Origin: Prevotella sp.
GTDB lineage: Bacteria > Bacteroidota > Bacteroidia > Bacteroidales > Bacteroidaceae
Reading direction: 5' to 3'
DNA length: 19,413 nucleotides
Assembly: GCA_022511055.1 (NCBI GenBank)
Contig: JAFLSH010000012.1
Location: 1 to 19,413 of the forward strand
Both the position numbers and the translations under genes were made by a program. The number at the start of each line of letters is the position of its first letter. Within the stretch, counting starts at the first letter, position 1. Positions 1 through 7,930 of this stretch are shown in pieces. Below the pieces are notes generated by a model. It saw only the letters and a list, made by a program, of their open reading frames with translations, did not search any database and was not told the origin of the DNA.

Positions 1-120
1 TGGGAGTTTTGAAAATTACTCCGTGAGTTTTGCCCGAAACTCACGGAGTAATTTTCCTAAAGTGCCGCTTTTTTGCCAAAACTCACGGCGTTTTTTCCCT
101 AAAAGTACCCCTTTTTCAAG
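1..120. repeat. Palindromic intergenic repeat cluster, left copy
   Basis: A perfect inverted repeat has 20-bp arms at 11-30 and 37-56 around the 6-nt loop TGCCCG. The arm core is ACTCCGTGAGTTT. It is followed by CTAAAGTGCCGCTTTTTT (57-74), then a half-copy of the palindrome (AAACTCACGGCG, 79-90) and a degenerate AAAAGTACCCCTTTTT tail (101-116). The same palindrome and the same AAAGTGscGCTTT tail recur in the same orientation at 19145-19268. This is therefore a repeat family and not a lone hairpin. From 121 to 227, up to the end of the beta-barrel gene, I see no gene. Confidence 0.85.
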
Positions 121-227
121 CCAAAAGCTGGTGGAAAGGCTGTTGATACAAAGATGTCTCATGTGGCGAAGCCCCCGACTGGTTGCGCCGCGACTCTGAC
201 CCGACCGCGGGGCGACTTAAATGCCGC

Positions 228-2936
228 TCAGTCTTTCTTCTTGGCATCCAGATGATAAAAGAAGGTCAGGCCGACATAGTAGTGGCGGTAGTCGCGCCAC
301 GTGAAGGTCTGCTGATAGGCCGACTGCTCGCTGCTGAAGCCGTCGCGGTTGTTGAAGAGGTCGTCAAACGAGAGTTTCAGATAGCCCTTGTTCTTCAGGA
401 TTTTGTAGGTGACCGAGGCATCCCAGTACAGGCGGTTGCGATTCATGCTCTGGGCGGTGTAGCCGTGGCGCAGCTCCTCCCTGATGACGCTTTTGAAGGT
501 CAGCTTGCCCGCCGTGGCCGTGAGGTCTATGCCGAACTCGTTGAGCCAGAGGGTGGTGTTCTGCTCCGGCGAGGCCGAGAAGCGCAGCCGGTTGGCATCG
601 TTGTGGGTGAAGACCTGCATCTTCAGCCAGTCCTTGTCGTACATCAGGCTCAGCCCGACCTTGGGCTGCAGCCTGCTCTGCTTGTTCAGTGTGCGCTCGG
701 TCTGCGTGGGCAGCAGGGTCAGGTATCCGTATGCCTGTCCGCCGTTGAGCCGCAGGTCGCTTTTCAGCCGGAAATGCTCGCCCAGCCCCTGGTCGTAGTT
801 CACCCGCACCTCCCACGTCTGGTCGCCCTTCACGCTTTCGGGGCGGGTTGTGTAGACCGCCGTGGCGGGGTTGTAGGTCAGGGCGTTCACGGTCGAGTGG
901 TCGGTGGTGCGGTAGCTGGCGGTGGCGCTGAGCGAAGCCTGCTGGCGCGCCAGCACCAGGTTGTAGCTGAGTGACCAGTTGCTGGTGTGCGAGTCCAGCA
1001 GGTCGGGGTTGCCCTCCTCTATGTAGAGCGGGTTGGTCATGTCGCGGAAGCCAATGGTCTGCAGCAGCCTGGGCTGGCGGGTCGTGAAGCCGTAGTTGGC
1101 CTCCATGCTCATGGTCTTGGTCAGCCTCCACGTGGCCCTGACCGAAGGGTCGGCCACGAAGCGGTGGCGCACCGCCGCCGTGTCGAGCAGCCCCCGGCGG
1201 TAGTCCTGATGCTCGCGCAGCCAGCGCCCCGTCAGCCGCGGCATCAGCTGCGCGGTGCCCATGTTGATGGTCGAGCTGACCTCCGCCGTGTGGTTGTTGT
1301 GGTGGTATCGGTTGTCGTACGAGTTGGCATCGTCGGCCACCCCGCCCACGCTGAAGTCCTGCTGGCTGTGGTTGCGGTGGTGGTTCATGCGGTAGGTCAT
1401 GTTCATCATCCAGCGCGGTGTCAGCCACAGCTTGTAGCGCGCCGAGGCTTCCACGTCGAGCGTGGCCGATGGGCTGCTGGACTGCTGGCTGAGCGCCTGC
1501 GAGTTGGCGGCGTTGCGGTGGTCGGTGATGGTGCGGTCGGTCCAGCTGTCGTTGTCCCCGTTGCTGTGGCTTATCGACAGCTTGGCCCCCAGCTCGCCTT
1601 CCTTCAGGTTGTACCACCACTCGCCTTCGCTCCTCAGCTCCAGCCAGTGCCCCTTGCTGTGGGCATCAACCAGTTGCGAGATGGTCGGCGCGTAGCCGCT
1701 GCCCACGTACTCCTCCTCCTGCTCGGTGGTCTCGCGGTTGGTGTCGCGGGTGTCTCGGTATGTTGAGGAGACGTTGAGCGACAGGTTGTTCAGCGTGTCA
1801 GCCCGCCAGAGCAGTTCGGCGCTGAAGGTCGGGCTCAGTGCCTGGTTGCTCGAGTAGTAGTCGGCGTGCTGCCGGCTGGCGGCGGTGTTCGGGAAGTAGG
1901 TCTCCGTCTCGGTGTACTCGGTGCCCCAATGGTTGTCGTGAAGCAGCCCTCCGTTGAAGGTGTAGTAGCTGTTCAGCTCTTTCCCGCCCTGCTTGCGCAC
2001 CCAGTTGTGCTGCCAGGCCGCCGCGCCGTTCTGCTCCTCGCCGAACTGGTTGCCGCCTACCCATGAGCGGTAGTGCATGCTGGCGCGGTGGCGCGCGTCT
2101 ATGTTGTTGACATCGGCAAACACCATCATGGGGTCGGTCTTCGACAGGCGATTCATCGACAGCCCCGCCTCGTAGTACTTCGGCGCCTGGTAGGTGGCCT
2201 CGGCGTTGCCGTACCAGCGGTCCAGGAATCCCGGCTTGATGCTGAGGTCAAGCACCATGTCCTCCTCGCCGTCGTTCCGGCCGGTGCGCTTCGCCAGGTC
2301 TGAAGCCTTGTTGTATGCCTTGATTTCCTGCACCGCCTCGGCGGGCAGCTGCCTGACCAGGTCGTTGCCGCCGAACAGGTTTTCGCCGTCCATGGTCAGG
2401 CGTATGGGCTTGCCGTTCCACGTCATCTTGCCGTCGTCGCCCACCTCCACGCCCGGCAGCTGCCTGATTAGCTCGTCGAGCCGTGCGCCGTCTTCCAGAT
2501 GGAACGCCTCGGGGTGGAACACAATGGTGTCGCCGCGCACCGTAAACCGCCGCGCGCGGCCTTTCACCTCGACCATCTTCAGCATCTGCGGCGACATCTT
2601 CAGGCCGATGTCGCCAACGTCTATCGTGTCCTTCTTGCTGTCGGTAAATGCCAGCACGGGCTTCGACCTGGTGTAGTAGCCCAGCATGGAAGCCTCTATC
2701 GTCAGCCGCCCCTGGGCGTGGGCCATGAACACCCCGGTGGAGTCTGTGGTCTTGTACCATGTCGTTGTGCCATGGTCGTTGGAAAGTATCAGCCTGACCG
2801 AAGCCTCGGCCAGCGGCTCCTTCGTCTCTGCGTCTACTACGCGGCCGCGAATAATGTCGGCGTGGGCCGCAGGCGTTCCTGTCAGGGCCAGCAGGGCCGT
2901 CAGGAGGGTGAGAAAGCGGTGTCGTCTTGTCTTCAT
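228..2936 (-). CDS. Outer-membrane beta-barrel protein, TonB-dependent-receptor-like, with carboxypeptidase-regulatory N-terminus
   Basis: The protein has 902 aa. It begins with a Sec signal peptide (basic MKTRRHR, a hydrophobic stretch, cleavage near AHA-D at about 26). Residues 27-115 look like a carboxypeptidase-D regulatory-like Ig fold (IRGRVVDAETKEPLAEASV). Residues 120-230 are plug-like (LDELIRQLPGVEV, then NGKPIRLTMDGENL). The rest is a long barrel rich in alternating aromatic strands that ends in an aromatic-rich segment (YYVGLTFFYHLDAKKKD). This matches the Bacteroidota OMP_b-brl family related to TonB-dependent receptors. No SusD-like lipoprotein or other transport partner lies beside it, so the substrate cannot be named. 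The gene is monocistronic as far as seen. A TAccTTTG -7 box lies 27 nt upstream of the ATG. Family assignment is firm; the transport role is inferred. Confidence 0.88.
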   Translation of the reverse strand: MKTRRHRFLTLLTALLALTGTPAAHADIIRGRVVDAETKEPLAEASVRLILSNDHGTTTWYKTTDSTGVFMAHAQGRLTIEASMLGYYTRSKPVLAFTDSKKDTIDVGDIGLKMSPQMLKMVEVKGRARRFTVRGDTIVFHPEAFHLEDGARLDELIRQLPGVEVGDDGKMTWNGKPIRLTMDGENLFGGNDLVRQLPAEAVQEIKAYNKASDLAKRTGRNDGEEDMVLDLSIKPGFLDRWYGNAEATYQAPKYYEAGLSMNRLSKTDPMMVFADVNNIDARHRASMHYRSWVGGNQFGEEQNGAAAWQHNWVRKQGGKELNSYYTFNGGLLHDNHWGTEYTETETYFPNTAASRQHADYYSSNQALSPTFSAELLWRADTLNNLSLNVSSTYRDTRDTNRETTEQEEEYVGSGYAPTISQLVDAHSKGHWLELRSEGEWWYNLKEGELGAKLSISHSNGDNDSWTDRTITDHRNAANSQALSQQSSSPSATLDVEASARYKLWLTPRWMMNMTYRMNHHRNHSQQDFSVGGVADDANSYDNRYHHNNHTAEVSSTINMGTAQLMPRLTGRWLREHQDYRRGLLDTAAVRHRFVADPSVRATWRLTKTMSMEANYGFTTRQPRLLQTIGFRDMTNPLYIEEGNPDLLDSHTSNWSLSYNLVLARQQASLSATASYRTTDHSTVNALTYNPATAVYTTRPESVKGDQTWEVRVNYDQGLGEHFRLKSDLRLNGGQAYGYLTLLPTQTERTLNKQSRLQPKVGLSLMYDKDWLKMQVFTHNDANRLRFSASPEQNTTLWLNEFGIDLTATAGKLTFKSVIREELRHGYTAQSMNRNRLYWDASVTYKILKNKGYLKLSFDDLFNNRDGFSSEQSAYQQTFTWRDYRHYYVGLTFFYHLDAKKKD

Positions 2937-2963
2937 GGGTTTTCTCTAAGTGTTTCGTAGTCG

Positions 2964-2971
2964 CAAAGGTA
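2964..2971 (-). promoter_or_regulatory. Bacteroidota -7 box for the beta-barrel gene
   Basis: Read on the minus strand this is TACCTTTG, a full match to TAnnTTTG, 27 nt before the ATG at 2936. The matching -33 TTTG is weak; only T-rich sequence is present upstream. Confidence 0.6.
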
Positions 2972-3141
2972 GGTAATTTCTCTCAATAAAACTCTAAAGT
3001 GGCAGAATATTTAACATATAGTAGTGTTTTTTTTGCATATTTTTGAAGTTTTTAGAGCTGTGTAGCGGCGGCAAAGTCTTAAATATACTTAACGCCGCCA
3101 TTTCTCGCCCGCCGGTTGAAGGCTTTTCCCGTTTTCTTTGT

Positions 3142-3149
3142 TATCTTTG
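3142..3149 (+). promoter_or_regulatory. Bacteroidota -7 box for the dnaX operon
   Basis: TATCTTTG matches TAnnTTTG and lies 22 nt before the dnaX ATG, giving a short leader like those of the neighbouring genes. The -33 element is imperfect (GTTG at 3115-3118). A second TATTTTTG at 3038-3045 could be an alternative start. The 2972-3141 stretch is the shared divergent promoter region and holds no gene I can support. Confidence 0.55.
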
Positions 3150-3171
3150 CAGTCGCAAAACTGCAAGAATT

Positions 3172-4947
3172 ATGGAAGAATATATTGTTTCGGCGCGAAA
3201 GTACCGGCCTATGTCGTTTGATGCCGTGGTGGGGCAGGCTGCCCTGACCACTACGCTGAAGAACGCCGTCAAGTCGGGCAAGCTGGCCCACGCCTACCTG
3301 TTCTGCGGGCCGCGCGGGGTGGGTAAGACCACCTGCGCCCGAATTTTTGCCAAGGCCATCAACTGCCAGAGCCCCACGGCCGAGGGCGAGGCCTGCAATG
3401 CCTGCGAGTCGTGCCAGTCGTTCAACGAGCAGCGCTCGTATAACATCTTTGAGCTTGATGCCGCCTCGAACAACTCGGTGGAGCATATCAAGACCCTGAT
3501 GGAGCAGACCCGCATACCGCCGCAGGTGGGCAGGTACAAGGTGTTCATCATAGATGAGGTACACATGCTGTCGACCGCCGCCTTCAATGCGTTCCTGAAA
3601 ACCCTTGAAGAGCCGCCCTCGCACGTCATCTTCATCCTCGCCACCACCGAGAAGCACAAGATACTGCCCACGATACTGAGCCGCTGCCAGATTTACGACT
3701 TCGAGCGCATGACCGTGCGCAACACCGTCGACCATCTGAAGCAGGTGGCCACGAAAGAGGGCATACAGTTCGAGGAAGAGGCGCTGGCGGTGATAGCCGA
3801 GAAGGCCGATGGCGGCATGCGCGATGCGCTGAGCATCTTCGACCAGGCGGCCTCGTTCTGCCAGGGCAACATCACCTACGCCAAGGTCATCGAAGACCTG
3901 AACGTGCTTGACACGGAGTACTACTTCAAAATCGTAGACGACAGTCTGCAGAACAAGGTGGCCGATGTCATGGTGCTGCTGAACGATGTGCTGGGCAAGG
4001 GCTTCGATGGCGGCCTGCTCGTTGGCGGCCTGGCCAAGCACGTCAGGAACGTGCTGATGGCCAAGGATGCGCAGACGCTGCCCCTGCTCGAAGTGAGCGA
4101 GCAGACCCGCGAGCGCTACCAGGCCCAGGCGCAGAAGTGCCCGACCCCGTTCCTGTACCAAGCCCTGAAACTGACAAGCCAGTGCGACATCAACTACCGC
4201 CAGAGCAGCAACAAGCGGCTGCTGGTGGAGCTGACCCTGATAGAGATAGCACAGCTGACCCAGCCCGATGAGGGGGCTGGCAGTGGGCGTAGGCCCAGAC
4301 GATTGAAATCCCTGTTTAAGCAACTGATACAGCAGCCCAAGCCCCAGACAGCGGCATCGCAGGTGGCCGCGGCCCCGGCTGTTGTGTCCACTCCCCGGCG
4401 AGAGGAGCCTGTCTCGCCCGCAATAAGCCAGCCGGCACCCGCGGCGCCGAAGACCGCGAAGCCGATTGTGAAGCTCGCCTCGTTTGGCACCTCGTGGAGC
4501 CAGCTCCGCAAAGCCTCCGTGTCGCCGAAGATGACCATTCTGCCGGGCACTACGCCGGGCGATGACCGCAAGACGGCCGAACACCGGGAGTTTACGCAGC
4601 AAGAGCTGGAGCTGCAGTGGATGTCCATGTGCAACCGCATGCCGCAGAAACTGGTCGGCATAGCCACGCGCATGAAGAACATGAATCCCGCCATCAAGGC
4701 GTTCCCCCACATCGAGGTAACGGTGAGCAACGAACTGATAGAGAAGGAAATGGCCAACATCCAGGGCAGCATCGTCAACACGCTGAGGCTCTATCTGCAC
4801 AACAGTGACATCACGCTGTCCATAGTCGTGGCAGAGATGAAGGGCCAGGAAAGGATATTGACCCGGCGCGAGCAGTTTGAGGAGATGGTCAGGGCAAATC
4901 CCTCCGTCGAGAAGCTGCGCGCCCTGTTCGACCTGGAGCTGGCATAG
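3172..4947 (+). CDS. dnaX: DNA polymerase III subunits gamma/tau
   Basis: The protein has 591 aa and is the clamp-loader ATPase of the replisome. Visible motifs are Walker A GPRGVGKTT (46-54), a four-cysteine zinc site (C65, C75, C78, C81), Walker B DEVH (128-131), sensor-1 LATTE (156-160) and the SRC arginine finger (170-172). A proline/alanine-rich linker follows the ATPase and collar. It leads to a C-terminal segment (about 470-591) that corresponds to the tau-specific region. I chose ATG 3172 (MEEYIVSARKYRP, the family's usual start) because the 43 codons upstream in frame overlap the promoter and look non-coding. I see no A-rich slippery heptamer of the kind that makes gamma in E. coli. 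The gene is first of a probable three-gene operon. Confidence 0.97.
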   Translation: MEEYIVSARKYRPMSFDAVVGQAALTTTLKNAVKSGKLAHAYLFCGPRGVGKTTCARIFAKAINCQSPTAEGEACNACESCQSFNEQRSYNIFELDAASNNSVEHIKTLMEQTRIPPQVGRYKVFIIDEVHMLSTAAFNAFLKTLEEPPSHVIFILATTEKHKILPTILSRCQIYDFERMTVRNTVDHLKQVATKEGIQFEEEALAVIAEKADGGMRDALSIFDQAASFCQGNITYAKVIEDLNVLDTEYYFKIVDDSLQNKVADVMVLLNDVLGKGFDGGLLVGGLAKHVRNVLMAKDAQTLPLLEVSEQTRERYQAQAQKCPTPFLYQALKLTSQCDINYRQSSNKRLLVELTLIEIAQLTQPDEGAGSGRRPRRLKSLFKQLIQQPKPQTAASQVAAAPAVVSTPRREEPVSPAISQPAPAAPKTAKPIVKLASFGTSWSQLRKASVSPKMTILPGTTPGDDRKTAEHREFTQQELELQWMSMCNRMPQKLVGIATRMKNMNPAIKAFPHIEVTVSNELIEKEMANIQGSIVNTLRLYLHNSDITLSIVVAEMKGQERILTRREQFEEMVRANPSVEKLRALFDLELA

Positions 4948-4974
4948 AGTGAAACAACGAAAAACAGAATAGCG

Positions 4975-5328
4975 GTGAGTAAAGTAAAGTCTGTATTATT
5001 GTATGTCTGGCACCGTGCGTACTTGAAGTACCTGCTGGTGTGCATCATCGGGGTGGCCATGGTGGGCTTCCTGGGCGAGAACAGTGTGCTGTCGCATCTG
5101 AAGAACAAGCACCGTATAGCAACGCTGGAAGAGGAAATCCAGGAGTATGAAGACAGGTACGCCAGTGACATGAGGCAGATACGCGAGCTTGACCACAACC
5201 CGAAGGCCATGGAGCGCATAGCCCGTGAACGCTACTTCATGAAGACAGATGACGAGGATATCTTCGTGCTGAGTGATGACAACCGTGAACCAAACACCCT
5301 GCTGACAGAAGATGAGAAGGTTGAGTAA
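4975..5328 (+). CDS. FtsB/DivIC-type septum formation initiator protein
   Basis: The protein has 117 aa and is a bitopic division protein. It has a short basic cytoplasmic N-terminus, one membrane segment at about 17-33 (YLLVCIIGVAMVGFLG), and a coiled coil at about 37-70 (LSHLKNKHRIATLEEEIQEYEDRY). The typical FtsB/DivIC tail follows (PKAMERIARERYFMKTDDEDIFVL). In the family this protein links FtsL and FtsQ in the divisome. The start is GTG at 4975, since no ATG lies between the dnaX stop and the membrane segment. It follows dnaX by 27 nt and overlaps the next gene by 17 nt, which indicates co-transcription. Confidence 0.9.
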   Translation: MSKVKSVLLYVWHRAYLKYLLVCIIGVAMVGFLGENSVLSHLKNKHRIATLEEEIQEYEDRYASDMRQIRELDHNPKAMERIARERYFMKTDDEDIFVLSDDNREPNTLLTEDEKVE

Positions 5329-5713
5329 GTGGCAGACCGTGGTCTACCTGGTCGGGGCCGTGCTGATGGCCGTCGGCGCGGGTGTCAGCATGCTGCGGTG
5401 GCAGGGTGCGCCCTACGTCTACGCCCTGGGCGCGATAGGCTTCGCCTCCATGCAGATGCTGCAGCGCTACGAAGGGCGCAACTTCGTCATCCGCCGCCTG
5501 CGCCGCCTGATGCTGCTCAGCGATGTGCTGTTCCTCGTGACTGCCGTGCTGATGTTTGCCAATCAGGGCAACGCCTTCGGGCTTGATGCCCTGACCTATG
5601 CAAAATATGTCCACAACAACTGGGTGGTGACCCTGATGGTGGCAGCCATAATTCAGCTCTATACCACCCATCGCATAGACAATGAGCTGCAAAAAGAGGC
5701 AAAAAAAATATAA
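5312..5713 (+). CDS. Small polytopic membrane protein of unknown function
   Basis: The protein has 133 aa. There are about four predicted membrane segments: 9-27 (TVVYLVGAVLMAVGAGVSM), 35-50 (YVYALGAIGFASMQML), 66-84 (LMLLSDVLFLVTAVLMFA) and 103-120 (WVVTLMVAAIIQLYTT). A strongly basic loop (RNFVIRRLRRL, 56-66) lies before the third, and the C-terminus is charged. I recognise the type as a conserved Bacteroidales hypothetical but know no function. Its ATG lies inside the end of the ftsB-like gene (17-nt overlap), so the two are translationally linked. An intrinsic terminator begins 4 nt after its stop. Context suggests an envelope or division role, which is inference only. Confidence 0.8.
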   Translation: MRRLSKWQTVVYLVGAVLMAVGAGVSMLRWQGAPYVYALGAIGFASMQMLQRYEGRNFVIRRLRRLMLLSDVLFLVTAVLMFANQGNAFGLDALTYAKYVHNNWVVTLMVAAIIQLYTTHRIDNELQKEAKKI

Positions 5714-5716
5714 AAG

Positions 5717-5751
5717 TTTGCGCATTTGTTTAAAATGCGCAAATTTTTTTT
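5717..5751 (+). terminator. Strong intrinsic terminator ending the dnaX operon
   Basis: A perfect 11-bp stem (TTTGCGCATTT at 5717-5727, AAATGCGCAAA at 5733-5743) with a 5-nt loop is followed directly by eight Ts (5744-5751). An A-rich stretch sits upstream, so the element could also work on the minus strand. Confidence 0.9.
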
Positions 5752-5771
5752 CGTACTTCAATATATCGTTG

Positions 5772-5779
5772 TACATTTG
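5772..5779 (+). promoter_or_regulatory. Bacteroidota -7 box for the lipoprotein-dihydroorotase-MetH-activation unit
   Basis: TACATTTG matches TAnnTTTG, 22 nt before the ATG at 5802 and just after the terminator at 5717-5751. This supports a fresh transcription start here. The -33 region is a T-run and not a clear TTTG. Confidence 0.6.
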
Positions 5780-5801
5780 TGCCGCGAAAACTAAGTTTTG
5801 T

Positions 5802-6596
5802 ATGAACAAGATACTTTATGCCTTTGCAGTCATGGCACTCTTTGCCTCATGCGCCGAGTCTTATTCAGTGCATGGCTCGTCATCTATTTCATCCCTCGAT
5901 GGGAGTAAGCTCTACCTGAAAGCCGTCAAGGACAATGAGCTGAAAGACTTCGACTCCTGTGAGGTGGTACACGGCCAGTTCCGCTTCGCGGGCCTGCTCG
6001 ACACGGTGCGCATGGCCAACCTCTTCATGGACAACAGGAGCATCATGCCCATTGTGCTTGAGAAGGGTGAAATCAGCATCCGCATCGACAACGCCAAGCA
6101 AGTGGTGGCGGGCACGCCGATGAACGACCTGCTCTATGAGTTCATAGACTTCCATAACCAGCTGGATAACCAGATGAACGAACTCTACCACAAGGAAAAC
6201 CAGATGCTGCTTGATGGCATAGATGAGCAGATTATCAACCAGCAGCTGAGTATTGAGGCTGCCATCATTGCCCAGCGCGAAGACTCGCTGGTCACTAACT
6301 TCATCGTCGCGAACTTCGACAACGTGTTGGGGCCGGGCGTCTTCATGATGATGACCAGTGCCTATCCCTACCCGGTGCTGACACCGCAGATTGAGGAAAT
6401 CATGAGCAAGGCCACGGCCAAGTTCAAGAGCGACCCGTATGTCAGGGAATACTACCAGGTGGCACAGGAAAACCAGGCACGGCAGACAGGGCTGGTCGAT
6501 GCTGCCGCCGCCCCGGCGCAGCCGGCGGAACAGCCCGCGCAGCCCGACTCGCTGGCGCAGCCGCAGATGCCGTTCACTAATGTGCCGAAGGAATGA
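5802..6596 (+). CDS. DUF4369-domain lipoprotein
   Basis: The protein has 264 aa. A lipoprotein signal peptide ends in the lipobox LFASC with the lipidated cysteine at residue 17. Residues about 20-115 resemble DUF4369 (LDGSKLYLKAVKDNE, SCEVVHGQFRFAG, PIVLEKGEISIRID), a domain often found at the N-terminus of Bacteroidota thioredoxin-like lipoproteins. No thioredoxin CxxC follows here. The C-terminal part is helical, then an Ala/Pro/Gln-rich tail (about 233-264). ATG 5802 was chosen over upstream in-frame starts because it gives the signal peptide and sits 22 nt after a -7 box. The stop overlaps the dihydroorotase start (ATGA). The function is unknown; it probably lies at the outer or inner membrane, facing the periplasm. 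Confidence 0.85.
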   Translation: MNKILYAFAVMALFASCAESYSVHGSSSISSLDGSKLYLKAVKDNELKDFDSCEVVHGQFRFAGLLDTVRMANLFMDNRSIMPIVLEKGEISIRIDNAKQVVAGTPMNDLLYEFIDFHNQLDNQMNELYHKENQMLLDGIDEQIINQQLSIEAAIIAQREDSLVTNFIVANFDNVLGPGVFMMMTSAYPYPVLTPQIEEIMSKATAKFKSDPYVREYYQVAQENQARQTGLVDAAAAPAQPAEQPAQPDSLAQPQMPFTNVPKE

Positions 6597-7930
6597 GAAC
6601 GCTGATTGAAGGGGGCACGCTGGTCAACGAACAGCGCACGTTTGATGCCTCAATCGTCATAGAGAACGGAGACATTGCAGAGATTCTGCCGGGAAAACAG
6701 CACCCCGATGCCCAGGTCGATGAGACCATCAGCGCATCGGGCTGTTTTGTCTTGCCGGGCATCATAGATGACCATGTACACTTCCGCGAGCCGGGGCTGA
6801 CCGACAAGGCTGACATTGACACCGAGAGCCAGGCCGCCGCGGCCGGCGGCGTGACCAGCTTCTTCGATATGCCGAACACCGTGCCGCAGACCACAACGCT
6901 TGAGGCGCTCGGCGAGAAGTTCCGGCTGGCTGCCCGGAAGAGCCACGTCAACTACTCGTTCTTCTTTGGGGCTACCAATGACAACGCCGACCTTTTCGGC
7001 AGCCTTGACACGCACCGCATTCCCGGCATCAAGCTCTTCATGGGCTCGTCTACGGGCAATATGTTGGTCGACCGCCGCGAGGCGCTGGAGCGCATCTTCA
7101 GCTCGGCCCGCCTGCCTATCATGGCGCACTGCGAAGACACTGACATCATCAACCGCAACATGGCCCAGGCCAAGCTGCGCTACGGCGAAGACCCGAAGGT
7201 GGCTCATCACCCCGAGATTCGCAGCGAAGAAGCCTGCTACGAGAGTACGCGCATGGCGGTTGAGCTGGCTCGTAGGCATCATGCCCGCCTGCACGTGGCA
7301 CATCTGACCACGGCGCGCGAGCTGGAACTCTTCGGCGGAGCGGATTCCCAGCTGATAACCGCTGAGGCCACGGTCAGCCACCTTTACTTCTGCAACCGTG
7401 ACTATAACACACTTGGCACCCGCATCAAGTGTAACCCCGCCATCAAGACCGAGCGCGACCGTGATGCCTTGCAGCAGGCGCTCAGTGATGGGCGCATCGC
7501 CGTAGTGGGCACAGACCATGCGCCCCACCTGCTTTCACAGAAAGAGGGCGGTTGCGCCAAGGCCGCATCGGGCATGCCCATGGTGCAGTTCTCGCTGGTC
7601 ACCATGCTTGAGCTGGTCGACAAGGGCGTACTGACCCTGGAACGGCTGGTCGAGCTGATGTGCCACAACCCGGCGCGCCTCTTCGGAGTACGGCGGCGCG
7701 GATTCCTTCGCCCCGGCTATCGGGCCGACCTGGTGCTGGTCAGGCCCAACAAGGCGTGGACCGTTACCCGCGGCGATATTCTCAGCAAGTGCGGCTGGAG
7801 CCCCATGGAAGGCCACACTTTTCTCTGGCAGGTGCAGCGCACACTCTGCAACGGCCACACCGTGTACTGTAACGGTCAGGTAGACACGGGCTACATAGGC
7901 GAGGAAATAGGCTTTGACCATGGTGTATGA
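6593..7930 (+). CDS. pyrC: Dihydroorotase
   Basis: The protein has 445 aa and is a cytoplasmic amidohydrolase that interconverts carbamoyl aspartate and dihydroorotate in pyrimidine synthesis. The metal-site motifs are in order: HVHFREPG (H61, H63), IKLFMGSSTG (K147, placed where a carbamylated metal-bridging lysine would sit), HCED (H179), HVAHLT (H234, H237) and GTDHAPH (D308, H309). FREPG and the substrate-binding Asn in DMPNT (93-97) are typical of dihydroorotases; they separate it from allantoinase and hydantoinase, although those remain the nearest alternatives. The start overlaps the lipoprotein stop by 4 nt and the end overlaps the next gene by 11 nt, so all three are likely co-translated. 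Confidence 0.92.
   Translation: MRTLIEGGTLVNEQRTFDASIVIENGDIAEILPGKQHPDAQVDETISASGCFVLPGIIDDHVHFREPGLTDKADIDTESQAAAAGGVTSFFDMPNTVPQTTTLEALGEKFRLAARKSHVNYSFFFGATNDNADLFGSLDTHRIPGIKLFMGSSTGNMLVDRREALERIFSSARLPIMAHCEDTDIINRNMAQAKLRYGEDPKVAHHPEIRSEEACYESTRMAVELARRHHARLHVAHLTTARELELFGGADSQLITAEATVSHLYFCNRDYNTLGTRIKCNPAIKTERDRDALQQALSDGRIAVVGTDHAPHLLSQKEGGCAKAASGMPMVQFSLVTMLELVDKGVLTLERLVELMCHNPARLFGVRRRGFLRPGYRADLVLVRPNKAWTVTRGDILSKCGWSPMEGHTFLWQVQRTLCNGHTVYCNGQVDTGYIGEEIGFDHGV

Noticed and set aside
1..120. CRISPR array
   Set aside because: The repeats are palindromic, variable in spacing and degenerate. They have no uniform repeat with unique spacers and no cas genes nearby.
364..1620. Long second minus-strand frame inside the beta-barrel gene
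   Set aside because: It is a shifted-frame shadow rich in Arg, Gln, Pro and Ala without domains. The overlapping frame has a signal peptide and barrel features.
3038..3045. TATTTTTG as the main dnaX promoter
   Set aside because: It matches the -7 pattern but would give a leader of more than 120 nt, while the other -7 boxes upstream of most genes here sit 16-27 nt from the start. The box at 3142-3149 fits better.
3079..4800. Long open frame on the minus strand opposite dnaX
   Set aside because: It lies antisense to a clearly conserved gene. Its residues are the biased His/Leu/Arg/Gln-rich mix expected from the reverse of GC-rich codons, and there is no recognisable domain.
5802..6596. Thiol-disulfide oxidoreductase (TlpA-like) assignment for the DUF4369 lipoprotein
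   Set aside because: No CxxC motif or thioredoxin fold sequence follows the DUF4369 region. The C-terminal part is helical and then Pro/Ala/Gln-rich.
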